A stretch of DNA of 64,000 bases, from positions 372,001 to 436,000 of the forward strand of contig QKJQ01000027.1 of assembly GCA_003249225.1 (NCBI GenBank). The letters are read 5' to 3'. The notes beneath the pieces are model-generated. The model did no database searches and was not told the origin of the DNA. It saw only the letters and a list, made by a program, of their open reading frames with translations. The position numbers and the translations under genes were made by a program. This document shows, in pieces, positions 44,452 through 55,215 of the stretch. Source of the stretch: Clostridia bacterium (GTDB taxonomy: Bacteria; Bacillota; Clostridia; Lachnospirales; Lachnospiraceae). Every line of letters begins with the position of its first letter. Position 1 is the first letter of the stretch.

Positions 44452-44490
44452 CAAAAAAGCAAGGAATTATCCTTTATGGATTCCCTTGCT
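44452..44490 (-). terminator. Terminator downstream of the CHASE-like GGDEF gene
   Basis: On the minus strand AGCAAGGGAAT pairs with ATTCCTTGCT around a loop, followed by TTTTTTGATTTC. It lies about 180 bases after the GGDEF stop, on the far side of the 14-bp array. Confidence 0.78.
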
Positions 44491-44520
44491 CTTAATTTTA
44501 TTCGATGATTTTCTTTTTAC

Positions 44521-44660
44521 TTTTTCTGTATTCTCTTTTCCGAATTGCTATTAATAAATCACTTTTTCTGAATTACTTTTACTGAATCATTTTTTCTGAA
44601 TTACTTTTACTGACTTGCTATTATTGATTTGCAATTATTGACTTGCTATTATTGATTTGC
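44521..44660. repeat. Ten-unit degenerate 14-bp tandem array 3' of a GGDEF gene
   Basis: The 347-base gap 44324-44670 holds this array, a terminator, and the promoter side of the chemoreceptor gene. Exactly ten 14-base units fit between 44521 and 44660. The best conserved are TTTTTCTGAATTAC (44563, 44591) and TATTATTGATTTGC (44619, 44647), which also gives a 28-bp higher-order period. The next 14 bases (44661-44674) still resemble a unit and include the GGDEF stop codon. Confidence 0.75.
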
Positions 44661-44670
44661 TCTTTCCAGT

Positions 44671-46041
44671 TTACTTTAATCCTTTGTGTTGCTTTTTTTG
44701 TTCATACATATCAAAATCTGCTTTTTTCAATACTTCATCAAAATCTTTTCCTTCGCTTGGAAAAACAGATATACCAATGCTGATTCCAAGGAAATGAACC
44801 TCTGTGTCTGTTGTAAACTCTTCTTTGAAGTCTTTTTCATAACGCAGCCGCATTTTCTCTAATTCATGATCTTCATTTATTTTTGGTATCATGATCAGGA
44901 ACTCATCTCCACCAATGCGAAAAACCAATTCATTCTTTCTGGATATTGTTTTCAGAACACGACTGATCTCGCGTAATGTTTCATCCCCTTTTAAGTGTCC
45001 GAATGTATCATTTATATATTTAAAATTATCAACATCAATGTGAAGCAAACCATATCCGTATTTTTCCTGGACCGCTTGCCGTGCTATGGTCTGCTGTACA
45101 ATTTCAAGATATCTTCGATTGTAAAGATCCGTTAGCTGATCATGGTATATCGCATACTCAAGCCGGAATTTACTTTTTTTACTGTTGTAATAATAGGAGG
45201 ACAGCAATAAGGAGAACAGCACTCCCACTATATAGATTGCCGCTTTAATAGCTCCAGTCCCATGGCTTTTTTCTTTCGAAGTTGCATAGATGATCCAGCC
45301 AATGTTTCCGCTGGATTCAAAGCGGTAGGAATCCTGCTCCTTAACGGAGGCGTCACCGATAATCGGAACAGTTGCATTGTCACTTTGATAGATCGCCACG
45401 TTCAAATCTGCTTCATCCGCAAAGGTAAGAATCTGTTCATTAATTTTATCTGTTCGAAGAACAATACTCGCCTGCCCCCAGTATGCTCCGTTCATATCAA
45501 GGATAGGAACCCTTATTATATATCCCTGTCCTCCCTGAATAAGATCGACTGGCCCAAGAAACACTTCCGTCAGCTCATTCTTCACCTTTAAGACAGCTTC
45601 CCTTTGTGTTTCAACCTGAGCAAGATCAACTCCAATTGAAGATTCATTCCCTGCCATCGGATAATTATATATTATTGTAGTATCCTCTAATATTCCAATG
45701 TTTCTGATATAATTGCCATAATTCTTGGTCAGGTAGGAAAGAAATGCTTCCGAATCCTCATTGGTAATATCTGCATTTGTCATAAAATATGCGTCGTACC
45801 CATAGACCAATTTTACGCCGGTATCAATCAAATCTTCCATTTTGTTTTGAAATTCAATGTAATGATATTGAACATCGATTTCATCATAAACTTCAAGGAC
45901 AGAATCTGTCTGCAGCACTGCCAGGTACGTCAGTACAAAAATTGCAAGAAAAATCAGAACCGTAATACCCTTTTGACTTACGGTATTATGTTTCAAATGT
46001 AAATTGCCTTGTTTTCGTTTTTTTCTGGTAGCTAGTATCAT
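44671..46041 (-). CDS. Membrane diguanylate cyclase with extracytoplasmic sensor
   Basis: A 456-residue c-di-GMP synthase. A basic head is followed by a membrane segment at 25-45, an extracytoplasmic sensor of CHASE type at 46-265 (GYIIRVPILDMNGAYWGQASIVLR), a second membrane segment near 270-285, and a GGDEF domain with DVDNFKYINDTFGH and FRIGGDEFLIM. The catalytic Glu and the Lys/Asp of the domain are intact; no RxxD inhibition site directly precedes it. Ligand unknown. The ribosome site is weak (GAG). The gene ends in a 14-bp tandem array. Confidence 0.9.
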   Translation of the reverse strand: MILATRKKRKQGNLHLKHNTVSQKGITVLIFLAIFVLTYLAVLQTDSVLEVYDEIDVQYHYIEFQNKMEDLIDTGVKLVYGYDAYFMTNADITNEDSEAFLSYLTKNYGNYIRNIGILEDTTIIYNYPMAGNESSIGVDLAQVETQREAVLKVKNELTEVFLGPVDLIQGGQGYIIRVPILDMNGAYWGQASIVLRTDKINEQILTFADEADLNVAIYQSDNATVPIIGDASVKEQDSYRFESSGNIGWIIYATSKEKSHGTGAIKAAIYIVGVLFSLLLSSYYYNSKKSKFRLEYAIYHDQLTDLYNRRYLEIVQQTIARQAVQEKYGYGLLHIDVDNFKYINDTFGHLKGDETLREISRVLKTISRKNELVFRIGGDEFLIMIPKINEDHELEKMRLRYEKDFKEEFTTDTEVHFLGISIGISVFPSEGKDFDEVLKKADFDMYEQKKQHKGLK

Positions 46042-46235
46042 TCTGTCACACTCTCAATCCTATTTATATTGTATATAGAAATTATGGAATCATATCCTGC
46101 TGTCACTTTTTACTGCATTTCATATAGAAGCCAGCACTTTTTCTTACCAGCTTTTGTTTTTCTGCAGCTGATGTTATATTCACCGATGGCGGTTGATTTT
46201 ATCAGCGCATTCTGTACTGTTTCTGTAAAAAGTTA

Positions 46236-46295
46236 TAGCATAAAGCCTCTCTGTTCTGCTCTATATAATTAGAACCGTTGAGAGGATTTATGCTA
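46236..46295 (-). terminator. Long hairpin terminator of the rubrerythrin gene
   Basis: TAGCATAAA plus CCTCTC pair with GAGAGG plus TTTATGCTA with one mismatch; the loop itself contains GTTCT/AGAAC. On the minus strand it is followed by TATAACTTTTTAC. It begins 10 bases after the stop at 46306. I see no gene in 46042-46235. Confidence 0.75.
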
Positions 46296-46305
46296 TTCAT
46301 TAAAA

Positions 46306-46839
46306 CTAATAATTTTCTTTTCTGACTTCAAAATAGCTCTGCGGATGTGCACAAACAGGACATACTTCGGGTGCTTTCTTACCCATAACAAGATGTCCGC
46401 AGTTACGACATTCCCAAATACATTCTTCCGCTTTTTCAAAGACTTTCTTCATCTCAACATTATTGAGCAAAGCCCTGTATCTTTCTTCATGTGTTTTTTC
46501 GATCTTAGCGACCATACGGAACTGTACTGCTAATTTTTTGAAGCCTTCTTCGTCTGCATCCTTCGCAAAATTCTCATACATTTCAGTCCATTCATAATGT
46601 TCACCTTCTGCTGCATGAAGAAGGTTCACAGAGGTATCACCAAGTTCTCCAAGTGCTTTGAACCAGAGTTTCGCATGTTCTTTTTCGTTGTTCGCGGTTG
46701 CCTCAAAGATAGCTGCGATCTGTTCCAGGCCTTCTTTTTTTGCAACAGATGCAAAATATGTGTACTTATTTCTTGCCTGTGATTCTCCCGCAAATGCTGC
46801 TGCAAGATTTTTCTCTGTCTTTGATCCTTTTAATTCCAT
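46306..46839 (-). CDS. rbr: Rubrerythrin
   Basis: A 177-residue peroxide-scavenging iron protein. The N-terminal ferritin-like four-helix bundle has two ExxH/ExxE diiron motifs ([29 protein letters not shown] and a later [10 protein letters not shown]). The C-terminal rubredoxin knuckle has CRNCGHLV and [16 protein letters not shown] 46839 follows AAGGAG by 7 bases; an ATG pair 21 bases upstream (46855-46860) is less likely. Together with Bcp it gives NAD(P)H-linked peroxide removal in an anaerobe. Single gene closed by the hairpin downstream. Confidence 0.95.
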   Translation of the reverse strand: MELKGSKTEKNLAAAFAGESQARNKYTYFASVAKKEGLEQIAAIFEATANNEKEHAKLWFKALGELGDTSVNLLHAAEGEHYEWTEMYENFAKDADEEGFKKLAVQFRMVAKIEKTHEERYRALLNNVEMKKVFEKAEECIWECRNCGHLVMGKKAPEVCPVCAHPQSYFEVRKENY

Positions 46840-46936
46840 ACTCTCTCTCCTTTTCATCACTAATTTATATATTTATTGCACATAAATATATGATATCATA
46901 ATTTATTCATGAAATAAATAGTAAAACACAGAGTTA

Positions 46937-47743
46937 TTATATTAATTGTAATCTTTTAAAACCATTGAATATTCCGTCATCTAGTATAGCATTTGTCTCC
47001 ATATCTGCGATATTTTTCAATTCATCTACAGCATTTCCCATTGCAACACCAGTATATGCAAATTCAATCATTTCCATATCATTCGGACCATCGCCAAAGG
47101 CTATACTGTCTTCCCGTTCCATTCCAAGATAATCAAGAAGTACCTTCATTCCGGTCGCCTTATTAATATCTTTTCTGGTAAACTCTCCGTTGTATTCTCT
47201 TTCAGCTCCAAAGCTTGCACCAGTGATCTGAAGCCCCTCTCCTACTTGTTCCTGAATTTGATTTATTACTAGGCCTGCATGAAAGTACAATCCGCTTTCA
47301 ATGTCATCCCGGTTATAAGGATCATCTCCAATGGTCAGTTCAAGATCGTCTAAATCGAACGTAAGTCCAAGTTCTTTTATTTTATTTCTTAGTTTGTTTA
47401 CATTCGTCTCATCTGCAAATCTGCCGTTTTCTCCCTGGAAAACATAAGATGCACCACATGCATCCAGAGTTTGCGCTACCCTTTTCAAGTTGTCTTTTGC
47501 AATATATTCGTGATAGATCTCTTTTTCATTCCAGATGACATGTGCTCCTGTTGAAGCAACGACACCATGAAAACCATAATCCAGTAACCAGGGATAGATT
47601 CCGCTGTAGATTCGTCCTGTACACAGTACCAGATAATGACCGTTGGCCTTTGCAAGATCCAAAGCTAATTTTGCCGATGCGGGGATTTGCTGCTGGAAGT
47701 CTACCAGCGTTCCGTCAATATCAAGAAAAATTATTTTTTTCAT
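46937..47743 (-). CDS. HAD-superfamily Cof-type sugar-phosphate phosphatase
   Basis: A 268-residue cytosolic phosphatase. HAD motif I is FLDIDGTLVDF at the N-terminus (nucleophile D8), motif II is VLCTGRIYSG, motif III has K195 in the RKDINKATGMK stretch, and motif IV is AFGDGPNDMEMI. A C2B-type cap lies between motifs II and III. Substrate unassigned; Cof proteins dephosphorylate a wide range of sugar phosphates and nucleotides. AATGGAG precedes the ATG. Confidence 0.9.
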   Translation of the reverse strand: MKKIIFLDIDGTLVDFQQQIPASAKLALDLAKANGHYLVLCTGRIYSGIYPWLLDYGFHGVVASTGAHVIWNEKEIYHEYIAKDNLKRVAQTLDACGASYVFQGENGRFADETNVNKLRNKIKELGLTFDLDDLELTIGDDPYNRDDIESGLYFHAGLVINQIQEQVGEGLQITGASFGAEREYNGEFTRKDINKATGMKVLLDYLGMEREDSIAFGDGPNDMEMIEFAYTGVAMGNAVDELKNIADMETNAILDDGIFNGFKRLQLI

Positions 47744-47810
47744 TCTGACTCCATTCTCTTACTGCTTATTTAAATACCTTTTGACCTCAACCTCATTAAG
47801 TTCAAAGTAT

Positions 47811-47852
47811 AAAATAAAAAGAAGGCGAATGCAATACACATTCGCACTTCTT
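47811..47852 (-). terminator. Terminator of the GH28 gene
   Basis: On the minus strand GAAG plus GCGAATG pair with CATTCGC plus CTTC around TGTATTG (one mismatch), followed by TTTTTATTTT. It begins 41 bases after the GH28 stop. Confidence 0.83.
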
Positions 47853-47892
47853 CACCTATACTTCATTTTACTGCAATATTTTTTACTTTGAA

Positions 47893-49137
47893 TCACCCTG
47901 CTGTTACTGTAACATTCTCCATGGCAAGCGCCTTTACATTCTTTATGAAACCATACTCGCCGGCTTGTATTGTAACATTCTGAAACCGGATATCTTCAAA
48001 CGGAGCCTCTGTAAATCCTTCTATTTCAAAAGCTAAGCTTTTATGATCTGTATCCGTGACCGTAACATTCTTCACTGTTACATCTTTTACGATTGGTATT
48101 CCTTTTTCCATGGGTACTTCTTTACTCAAAACATCCCAGTATACAGGATATTCATCAGCCATCTCTTTTGGCATTTCACAATAACTGTAGCTCGGATTCC
48201 AGTTAAGCAAAAAACTGAAAGGACGCAGAACATTTTCCATCACAAGATTTTCCACTAGAATATTTTGAATGACGCCTCCTCTTGTTTTTGCAGATTTTAT
48301 ACGGAACCCATTCATTGAATTCTCAAATGTGCAGTTCTTGATCACTACATCATGGATACTACCAGAAGTCTCGCTTCCAAGGGTAATTCCAGCTCCAAGT
48401 CCAATTCTGCAATTCTCGATCACGATATATTCACACGGTCGGTTAACGCGCAGACCATCATAATCTCTTCCTGCTTTTAAACAGATATTATCATCGTTGC
48501 AATCAAGCTGACAATTCTTTACCGTAACATGATGACTGGAGTCAATATCAATACCATCTGTGCTTGGTCCCTGATTTTCTTCAATTATCAGATCCTCTGC
48601 CAAAACATAGCTTGAGTAACAGATGTGAACATTCCAGAACCCGGACCGGATGCACCGAAATTCACGCAATACAATCTGTTCGCTTTCGTATATGATAAGA
48701 TTACGAGGCCGAAAACAATCGTAATCAACAGCCCAGCGTAAATTCTTTTTTTCGTATTCTTTCCGCATGGTCCAGTATTTATTCCACCAGAATTCTCCCT
48801 GACCATTGATCGTACCACTGCCGGCAATTTTTACATTTTTCTGCCGGTTGACATTCAGCAGCGCCGCCGGCCATTCCATCTCGACTCCTGCAACTCTGGA
48901 TGGAAGTATGGGATACTGCGTTTCATCCAGTGTCCCTCGAAGTTCTGCCTCCTCTTCAAGTATAAATTCCATATTGCTTTGTAGGAAAATCGAACCGCTA
49001 AGATAGACACCTTTTCTTAATACAACCCTTCCCTTTGTTCTTCCCGCTTCGTCGATAGCTTTTTGTATTGCCTCGGTATCTAAAGTAATTCCGTCTGCTT
49101 TTGCACCATAATACTCAGGATATAGAATATTACACAT
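47893..49137 (-). CDS. GH28 polygalacturonase-family glycosidase
   Basis: A 414-residue right-handed beta-helix enzyme without a signal peptide, so probably an intracellular exo-acting galacturonosidase-type enzyme on pectin oligomers. GH28 catalytic Asp residues lie in NQGPSTDGIDIDSSHH and CNDDNICLKAG, and the later GITLGSETSG corresponds to the conserved GHG-region (His replaced in this stretch). ATG 49137 is favoured because AGGAG is 8 bases upstream; ATG 49143 is only 2 bases from it but overlaps the carbonic anhydrase stop as ATGA. The two genes are thus translationally linked despite unrelated functions. Confidence 0.87.
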   Translation of the reverse strand: MCNILYPEYYGAKADGITLDTEAIQKAIDEAGRTKGRVVLRKGVYLSGSIFLQSNMEFILEEEAELRGTLDETQYPILPSRVAGVEMEWPAALLNVNRQKNVKIAGSGTINGQGEFWWNKYWTMRKEYEKKNLRWAVDYDCFRPRNLIIYESEQIVLREFRCIRSGFWNVHICYSSYVLAEDLIIEENQGPSTDGIDIDSSHHVTVKNCQLDCNDDNICLKAGRDYDGLRVNRPCEYIVIENCRIGLGAGITLGSETSGSIHDVVIKNCTFENSMNGFRIKSAKTRGGVIQNILVENLVMENVLRPFSFLLNWNPSYSYCEMPKEMADEYPVYWDVLSKEVPMEKGIPIVKDVTVKNVTVTDTDHKSLAFEIEGFTEAPFEDIRFQNVTIQAGEYGFIKNVKALAMENVTVTAG

Positions 49138-49139
49138 AA

Positions 49140-49691
49140 TCATTGCTCCTCTGTAATCTTAGTCAGCTTTCCGGTCACCGAATCGATGATCAGACCATGA
49201 ATTTTGATAGTGTTCGGTACAAGCGGGTGTTTTCGAATCAATTCAACTGATTTTAGGATTGAATATTCTAAATCTTTAAATCCCCCAAGCCAGACATCAA
49301 AATCAATACCATAATACTTGACCATATCAATGCTCTGTTGTGAAATACCCTGCATTTTCATTTTATCAATGATTCTTCCGCTGTCTGTGTGTCTTGCCCC
49401 GCAGTCGGTGTGACCGATTACAAGAATTTCCTGTACGTCAAGTTCATAGATTCCAATCAGAAGGCTTCTCATAGCGCTCCCAAAGGGATGTGATATGACT
49501 CCGCCCGCATTTTTAATTATTTTCGCATCACCGTTCTTTAAACCGAGTGCAGCCGGAAGCAATTCTGTCAGACGAGTATCCATACAGGAAACGATGGCGA
49601 TTTTCTTCTCTGGATATTTATCGGTTATGTACTGTTCATATTCGTTATTTTCAACAAAGGACTGGTTAAACTTTATTATGTCATCAAGCAT
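49140..49691 (-). CDS. Beta-class carbonic anhydrase
   Basis: A 183-residue cytosolic enzyme interconverting CO2 and bicarbonate. Zinc and catalytic residues are C36, D38 and R40 in SCMDTRLT and H94 and C97 in GHTDCGAR, matching the beta-CA Cys-His-Cys zinc site with the Asp/Arg dyad. AGGAGAG precedes ATG 49691. Its stop overlaps the GH28 frame, and the acetyltransferase-like gene lies 26 bases upstream, so the three may share one transcript. Confidence 0.93.
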   Translation of the reverse strand: MLDDIIKFNQSFVENNEYEQYITDKYPEKKIAIVSCMDTRLTELLPAALGLKNGDAKIIKNAGGVISHPFGSAMRSLLIGIYELDVQEILVIGHTDCGARHTDSGRIIDKMKMQGISQQSIDMVKYYGIDFDVWLGGFKDLEYSILKSVELIRKHPLVPNTIKIHGLIIDSVTGKLTKITEEQ

Positions 49692-49717
49692 TGCACTCTC
49701 CTGTTATTTCTTAGTAT

Positions 49718-50359
49718 TTATACGTCCATCCATTCTGTGTTCTCAAGTCTGTTCTGCAGCTCTTTATAGAATTCTGCGATATGAAAACCATCCATCAGAG
49801 AATGATTGCCCAGAACGGAAACCGGAAGCTGAATCTGACCGTTCACTTCCATGAATTTTCCCCAGGTAATTCTGGGATTACTGTCGGGGGGCGTCGGTAC
49901 CGGCTGAATGACGCTCGTGTAGCTCACCCAGGGAAGGGATGAAACAAAAAAGTACTTTTCAACATCGCTGTCATCCAAAAGTGATGCATTGCTGCGTGCT
50001 TTCTCCTGTCTCATTATCGCATCCGGAAGGAATCTGCTGAATGGAAGTGTTGTGTCTGCAACACAATAGCAGTAGTTTCCTTTGTCCAGTGCCAAGGTAT
50101 ACGAAGGTCTGCAATGTTCAAATTCAACAATATTGTTGCCTCGGATTCTTTGTCTGAATTCAGGGATGGCATTTGCTGCACTTACTGCTGCATAAAGCAA
50201 GGTCAAAAAAAATGGCAGATTTCTCCTTGCCCTCTCTGCCATGAACTTTGTTATATCTGTCGGCACGGTCATTCCTACATAGGGATAATTCATCTGCTGA
50301 AAATACTCAAACTGACCTTTCCGGGCAAAGGTCTCCATATCTATTTCTTTGTAATTCAT
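49718..50359 (-). CDS. Chloramphenicol acetyltransferase-family protein
   Basis: A 213-residue protein of the CatA fold (trimeric acetyl-CoA-dependent acyltransferase). The active-site region reads GNHSLMDGFHIAEF where CAT has HHxxxDGFH, so the second His and the Asp remain but the first His is Asn. The N-terminal block RKGQFEYFQQMNYPYVGMT is family-typical. Whether it acetylates chloramphenicol or another small molecule cannot be decided; many clostridial homologues are not proven resistance genes. GAGGGG precedes the ATG. It is followed closely by the carbonic anhydrase gene. Confidence 0.82.
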   Translation of the reverse strand: MNYKEIDMETFARKGQFEYFQQMNYPYVGMTVPTDITKFMAERARRNLPFFLTLLYAAVSAANAIPEFRQRIRGNNIVEFEHCRPSYTLALDKGNYCYCVADTTLPFSRFLPDAIMRQEKARSNASLLDDSDVEKYFFVSSLPWVSYTSVIQPVPTPPDSNPRITWGKFMEVNGQIQLPVSVLGNHSLMDGFHIAEFYKELQNRLENTEWMDV

Positions 50360-50415
50360 TGGTTTCCCCTCCTATAAGATATTGGTCTGTCTTCTTATTT
50401 CCCTTATATTTTATC

Positions 50416-51906
50416 TTACTTCTCCTCTTTCGTAAACCATTGATTGTACGGCTCTGTATTTTCCTGACTCTGTTGTTCTAATTTTCTCTGTTTCATCTTA
50501 TACATGTCTTTATCTGCCTGTTTGATCTTTTCCTCCATATCCTCCCGCACAGACAGCCGGCTGATGCCATAGGATATACCAATCGTAATATCCTGAATCT
50601 CAATGTTTTTAAGTTTTTCTTCGAGCAGTTCCATCTTTTCATATAACTTCATCTCACTTATGCCCGCCAGAATCATCAAAAACTCATCACCACCGTAACG
50701 GATAAAATAATCTTTTTCACGAATTGAATCAATGAATACTTTGCTCAGGTTCGAGAGCACAAGATCTCCTTTCTGATGCCCATATGTATCATTTATACTT
50801 TTGAATTTATCAACATCGATCAGGACAATATAGTAATTCTCATTTTCTTCCCGAATCGTCTCATTCCATACATTCAGGAAGCTTCTTGTATAAGCCTTGG
50901 TCAGAAAATCTATGTATGCAATCCTTTTATAGGTATCCCTGCTATATTCCAGCCTGCCAACTCCCTTATTTACATAGCGGACAATATAGCAAAATACCCA
51001 TGCAACAAATACTCCAAGTAAAAGAATACCACAGATCATGATGATCTTTGTCTGTGTCATTATATTCTCAAACAGCATGCTTTCTGTCTGTTCTGTCATG
51101 ATATATACATTCTCATAAACTTCCCCGATCGAATAGTATGTCTCATCCCTTTGCAGGGTAATTAATTCATCATTGCTGATTATTCTGTCAGCACTTGTCA
51201 GCAGCTCATCGTATTCATTCTCTGATAAAATGTATAGTTCAATACTCTGGCTGTAAACCTGAGATAATTGCGGGGTCATATCATACAGGATCAAATCGTA
51301 TCCCAAAACCGTATCATCAAGTACAATGGGTGATTTTATTTCAGCAATCGTCCTGTCATTTTCTAAACTGACCCTGACCTTTGCTCCTGTACCTGTCAGT
51401 ACTTCGTATTGCGGCTCCTCGAGGACCGTTTGCTGTTCCTTTGACAGATAGCTGACCAACACCCTGTTATCCACGAACCGGTATGCTGCAAGCAGGTAAT
51501 CAATGGTCTTTGCTCCTTCGTTATACTTTGATGACGAATAATCCTTAAGTTCATCAAAGGACAACAGACCATCTTTATAATATCCTATCGCATTGCGTAT
51601 CATGGATCTGCTGGAAAGACCACTGGCGGCCTCAACACCTCGCATCAGTGCTCCTTTTACTATATAATAGTCAAGATGAGATACCAGTGTATATTCCTGA
51701 ACACGACTGTCCCGAAGCTTTACTTCCATTGGTATGAATACAATCACAACAACATAGCATAACACAAGAAAAAGTCCAAGAATCGCTGCGTGCTTCAGAC
51801 GTCGGATCAAAGCCGGTAAAGATATCATATCAACATCGCTTGTTTTTGCAGAACTTATATTCACTTTTACCGTATTGTAATCACTATTAGGTTCTTTCTT
51901 TTTCAT
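50416..51906 (-). CDS. Membrane diguanylate cyclase with extracytoplasmic sensor
   Basis: A 496-residue c-di-GMP synthase. A cytoplasmic head of about 35 residues is followed by a membrane segment (HAAILGLFLVLCYVVVIVF), an extracytoplasmic sensor at about 60-290, a second membrane segment (KIIMICGILLLGVFVAWVF), and a GGDEF domain with DVDKFKSINDTYGHQ and RYGGDEFLMIL. The frame opens at 52011, but ATG 51906 follows AGAGG by 7 bases and is preferred. It lies between the acetyltransferase-like gene and the AraC gene; sensor ligand unknown. The 206-base gap upstream (51907-52112) is A/T-rich with nothing I can name. Confidence 0.9.
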   Translation of the reverse strand: MKKKEPNSDYNTVKVNISSAKTSDVDMISLPALIRRLKHAAILGLFLVLCYVVVIVFIPMEVKLRDSRVQEYTLVSHLDYYIVKGALMRGVEAASGLSSRSMIRNAIGYYKDGLLSFDELKDYSSSKYNEGAKTIDYLLAAYRFVDNRVLVSYLSKEQQTVLEEPQYEVLTGTGAKVRVSLENDRTIAEIKSPIVLDDTVLGYDLILYDMTPQLSQVYSQSIELYILSENEYDELLTSADRIISNDELITLQRDETYYSIGEVYENVYIMTEQTESMLFENIMTQTKIIMICGILLLGVFVAWVFCYIVRYVNKGVGRLEYSRDTYKRIAYIDFLTKAYTRSFLNVWNETIREENENYYIVLIDVDKFKSINDTYGHQKGDLVLSNLSKVFIDSIREKDYFIRYGGDEFLMILAGISEMKLYEKMELLEEKLKNIEIQDITIGISYGISRLSVREDMEEKIKQADKDMYKMKQRKLEQQSQENTEPYNQWFTKEEK

Positions 51907-52112
51907 CGGACTTCCTCTTGATTTCAAAAAGGTACAGATACTGTCAGAATAAAAGAAAATCCTGATTGTATCATTATATTTAATGATATCACAGTGTTTT
52001 CGCATTATCAAATATATTGTATTCTTTTACATTATCATTAATTTACATTTTCCTTTTTTAGCAAGTTTTCATCTCATTTTCTGAATAATCAATCCCCTCT
52101 CTTTGTTCTGAA

Positions 52113-52871
52113 TTAATCCTGCATGAGACGGTAAGCTTTTGGTGACATACCTGCTATCATTTTAAAATTTCTGTGAAACGTCCTCAGATTACGATAACCG
52201 CATTCTGCTGCTATCTCTCCGATCGGCCTCTGGGTATTCAGGATCATGTAGCAGGCTTTGGATATCCGGTACTGGTTCAGATATTCCGTAAATGACATGT
52301 GCATCTTCTGTATAAATAATTTCGAAAGATAAGAATAGTCATATTGTAACTCTCCCGCTATCGAAAGCAAGCTGCATTCCTGTGCGAATTTCTGCTCGAC
52401 TAGAGAAAGCATCCGATGCAGTACTCTCGACTGTTCTTCCGTTTTTTTGACCTCGAACTTTGTCTGATTCAATAAATCATCACAAAGAGAATAGAGAAAG
52501 CTTAACTGACCAAATTGTGTGCTTATTTTTTCTTTTGCAGGCCAGTTTAAAAGGTGGATAATATTGCATTGAGGAACCATATGCTTATACTTCGTATAAA
52601 AAGGTTCTACCAGCTCCGGAGAAAATTGTGTAATAAGCATTTCGGATGCTGTACCACCTTTAAATTCATGCAGTTGATTTGGAAAAATAAAAGCGAGGTC
52701 ATTTTCTTTCAGCCAATATTCCTTATGATCAATGGCAATCGTGATTTCTCCTGCTTCAACAAAGATCAACTCATATGCCCTATGAAAATGCATGGGAAAG
52801 TGCATATCCTTCATTGAAAAACTCGAAAAAAATTCTTTTCTCTCAAGTCCTCTTGTCTCAAAAAAAATCAT
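52113..52871 (-). CDS. AraC-family regulator with cupin sensor, candidate xylan-use regulator
   Basis: A 252-residue protein. The N-terminal cupin-like ligand domain (MHFPMHFHRAYELIFVEAGE) is followed by two HTH motifs of the AraC/XylS DNA-binding domain at about 150-250 (LLSIAGELQYDYSYLSKLF, GEIAAECGYRNLRTFHRNFK). It is divergent from the GH120 beta-xylosidase gene with a 167-base shared upstream region, so control of that gene by a xylo-oligosaccharide is inferred. GGGAG precedes the ATG. Confidence 0.9.
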   Translation of the reverse strand: MIFFETRGLERKEFFSSFSMKDMHFPMHFHRAYELIFVEAGEITIAIDHKEYWLKENDLAFIFPNQLHEFKGGTASEMLITQFSPELVEPFYTKYKHMVPQCNIIHLLNWPAKEKISTQFGQLSFLYSLCDDLLNQTKFEVKKTEEQSRVLHRMLSLVEQKFAQECSLLSIAGELQYDYSYLSKLFIQKMHMSFTEYLNQYRISKACYMILNTQRPIGEIAAECGYRNLRTFHRNFKMIAGMSPKAYRLMQD

Positions 52872-52905
52872 TAAGAATCTCCCTTCATCACGAATATTGT
52901 CCTAT

Positions 52906-52952
52906 ATTATACTATATTTAGAATAGCATAAAAAGATTTTTTATCCTATAAT
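52906..52952. promoter_or_regulatory. Divergent -10 elements between the araC-type and GH120 genes
   Basis: A perfect TATAAT for the minus strand (52906-52911) and another for the plus strand (52947-52952) face away from each other. The -35 boxes are weak (TTTTTA on the minus side, poorly defined on the plus side), as is usual for activator-dependent promoters. Confidence 0.4.
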
Positions 52953-53038
52953 AATATCGGTAATCAAAATAGCTTTTAGTTAGTATCATACAAAGAGAAG
53001 GGTACGTTAAACTTCATAGAAAAAAGAGGAGGACACAT

Positions 53039-54958
<1,920 letters not shown>

Positions 54959-55073
54959 CAGGCAAATATTTACACGAAACATTGTTTCATATTAGTAAAA
55001 TTCCCATTCTGCATTTGACTTTCCAAAAATATCGGTTATAATTATTTCAACAAAAAAAATAGTAAGACTTCTG

Positions 55074-55116
55074 ACACTGATGTTGGTATAAATATTCAAC
55101 ATCAGTGTTTTTTTTT
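55074..55116 (+). terminator. Terminator of the GH120 gene
   Basis: ACACTGATGTTG pairs with CAACATCAGTGT around an 11-base loop and is followed by nine T. It lies about 115 bases after the GH120 stop. The rest of 54959-55215 is A/T-rich and carries a possible weak promoter (TTTTCA, 18 bases, TATACT at 55158-55163) for the next operon. Confidence 0.9.
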
Positions 55117-55215
55117 GTATATCAAATAGACTTTTTTCACTTTTTCTGTTATCATTTTATACTGTAATACAAAAATACAATTTATAATTGTATACGAAAT
55201 GAGGATTTCACTGCA

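Noticed and set aside
46069-46272. 67-residue plus-strand frame between GGDEF and rubrerythrin genes
   Set aside because: No ribosome site, odd composition, and it overlaps the upstream side of one gene and the terminator of the other.
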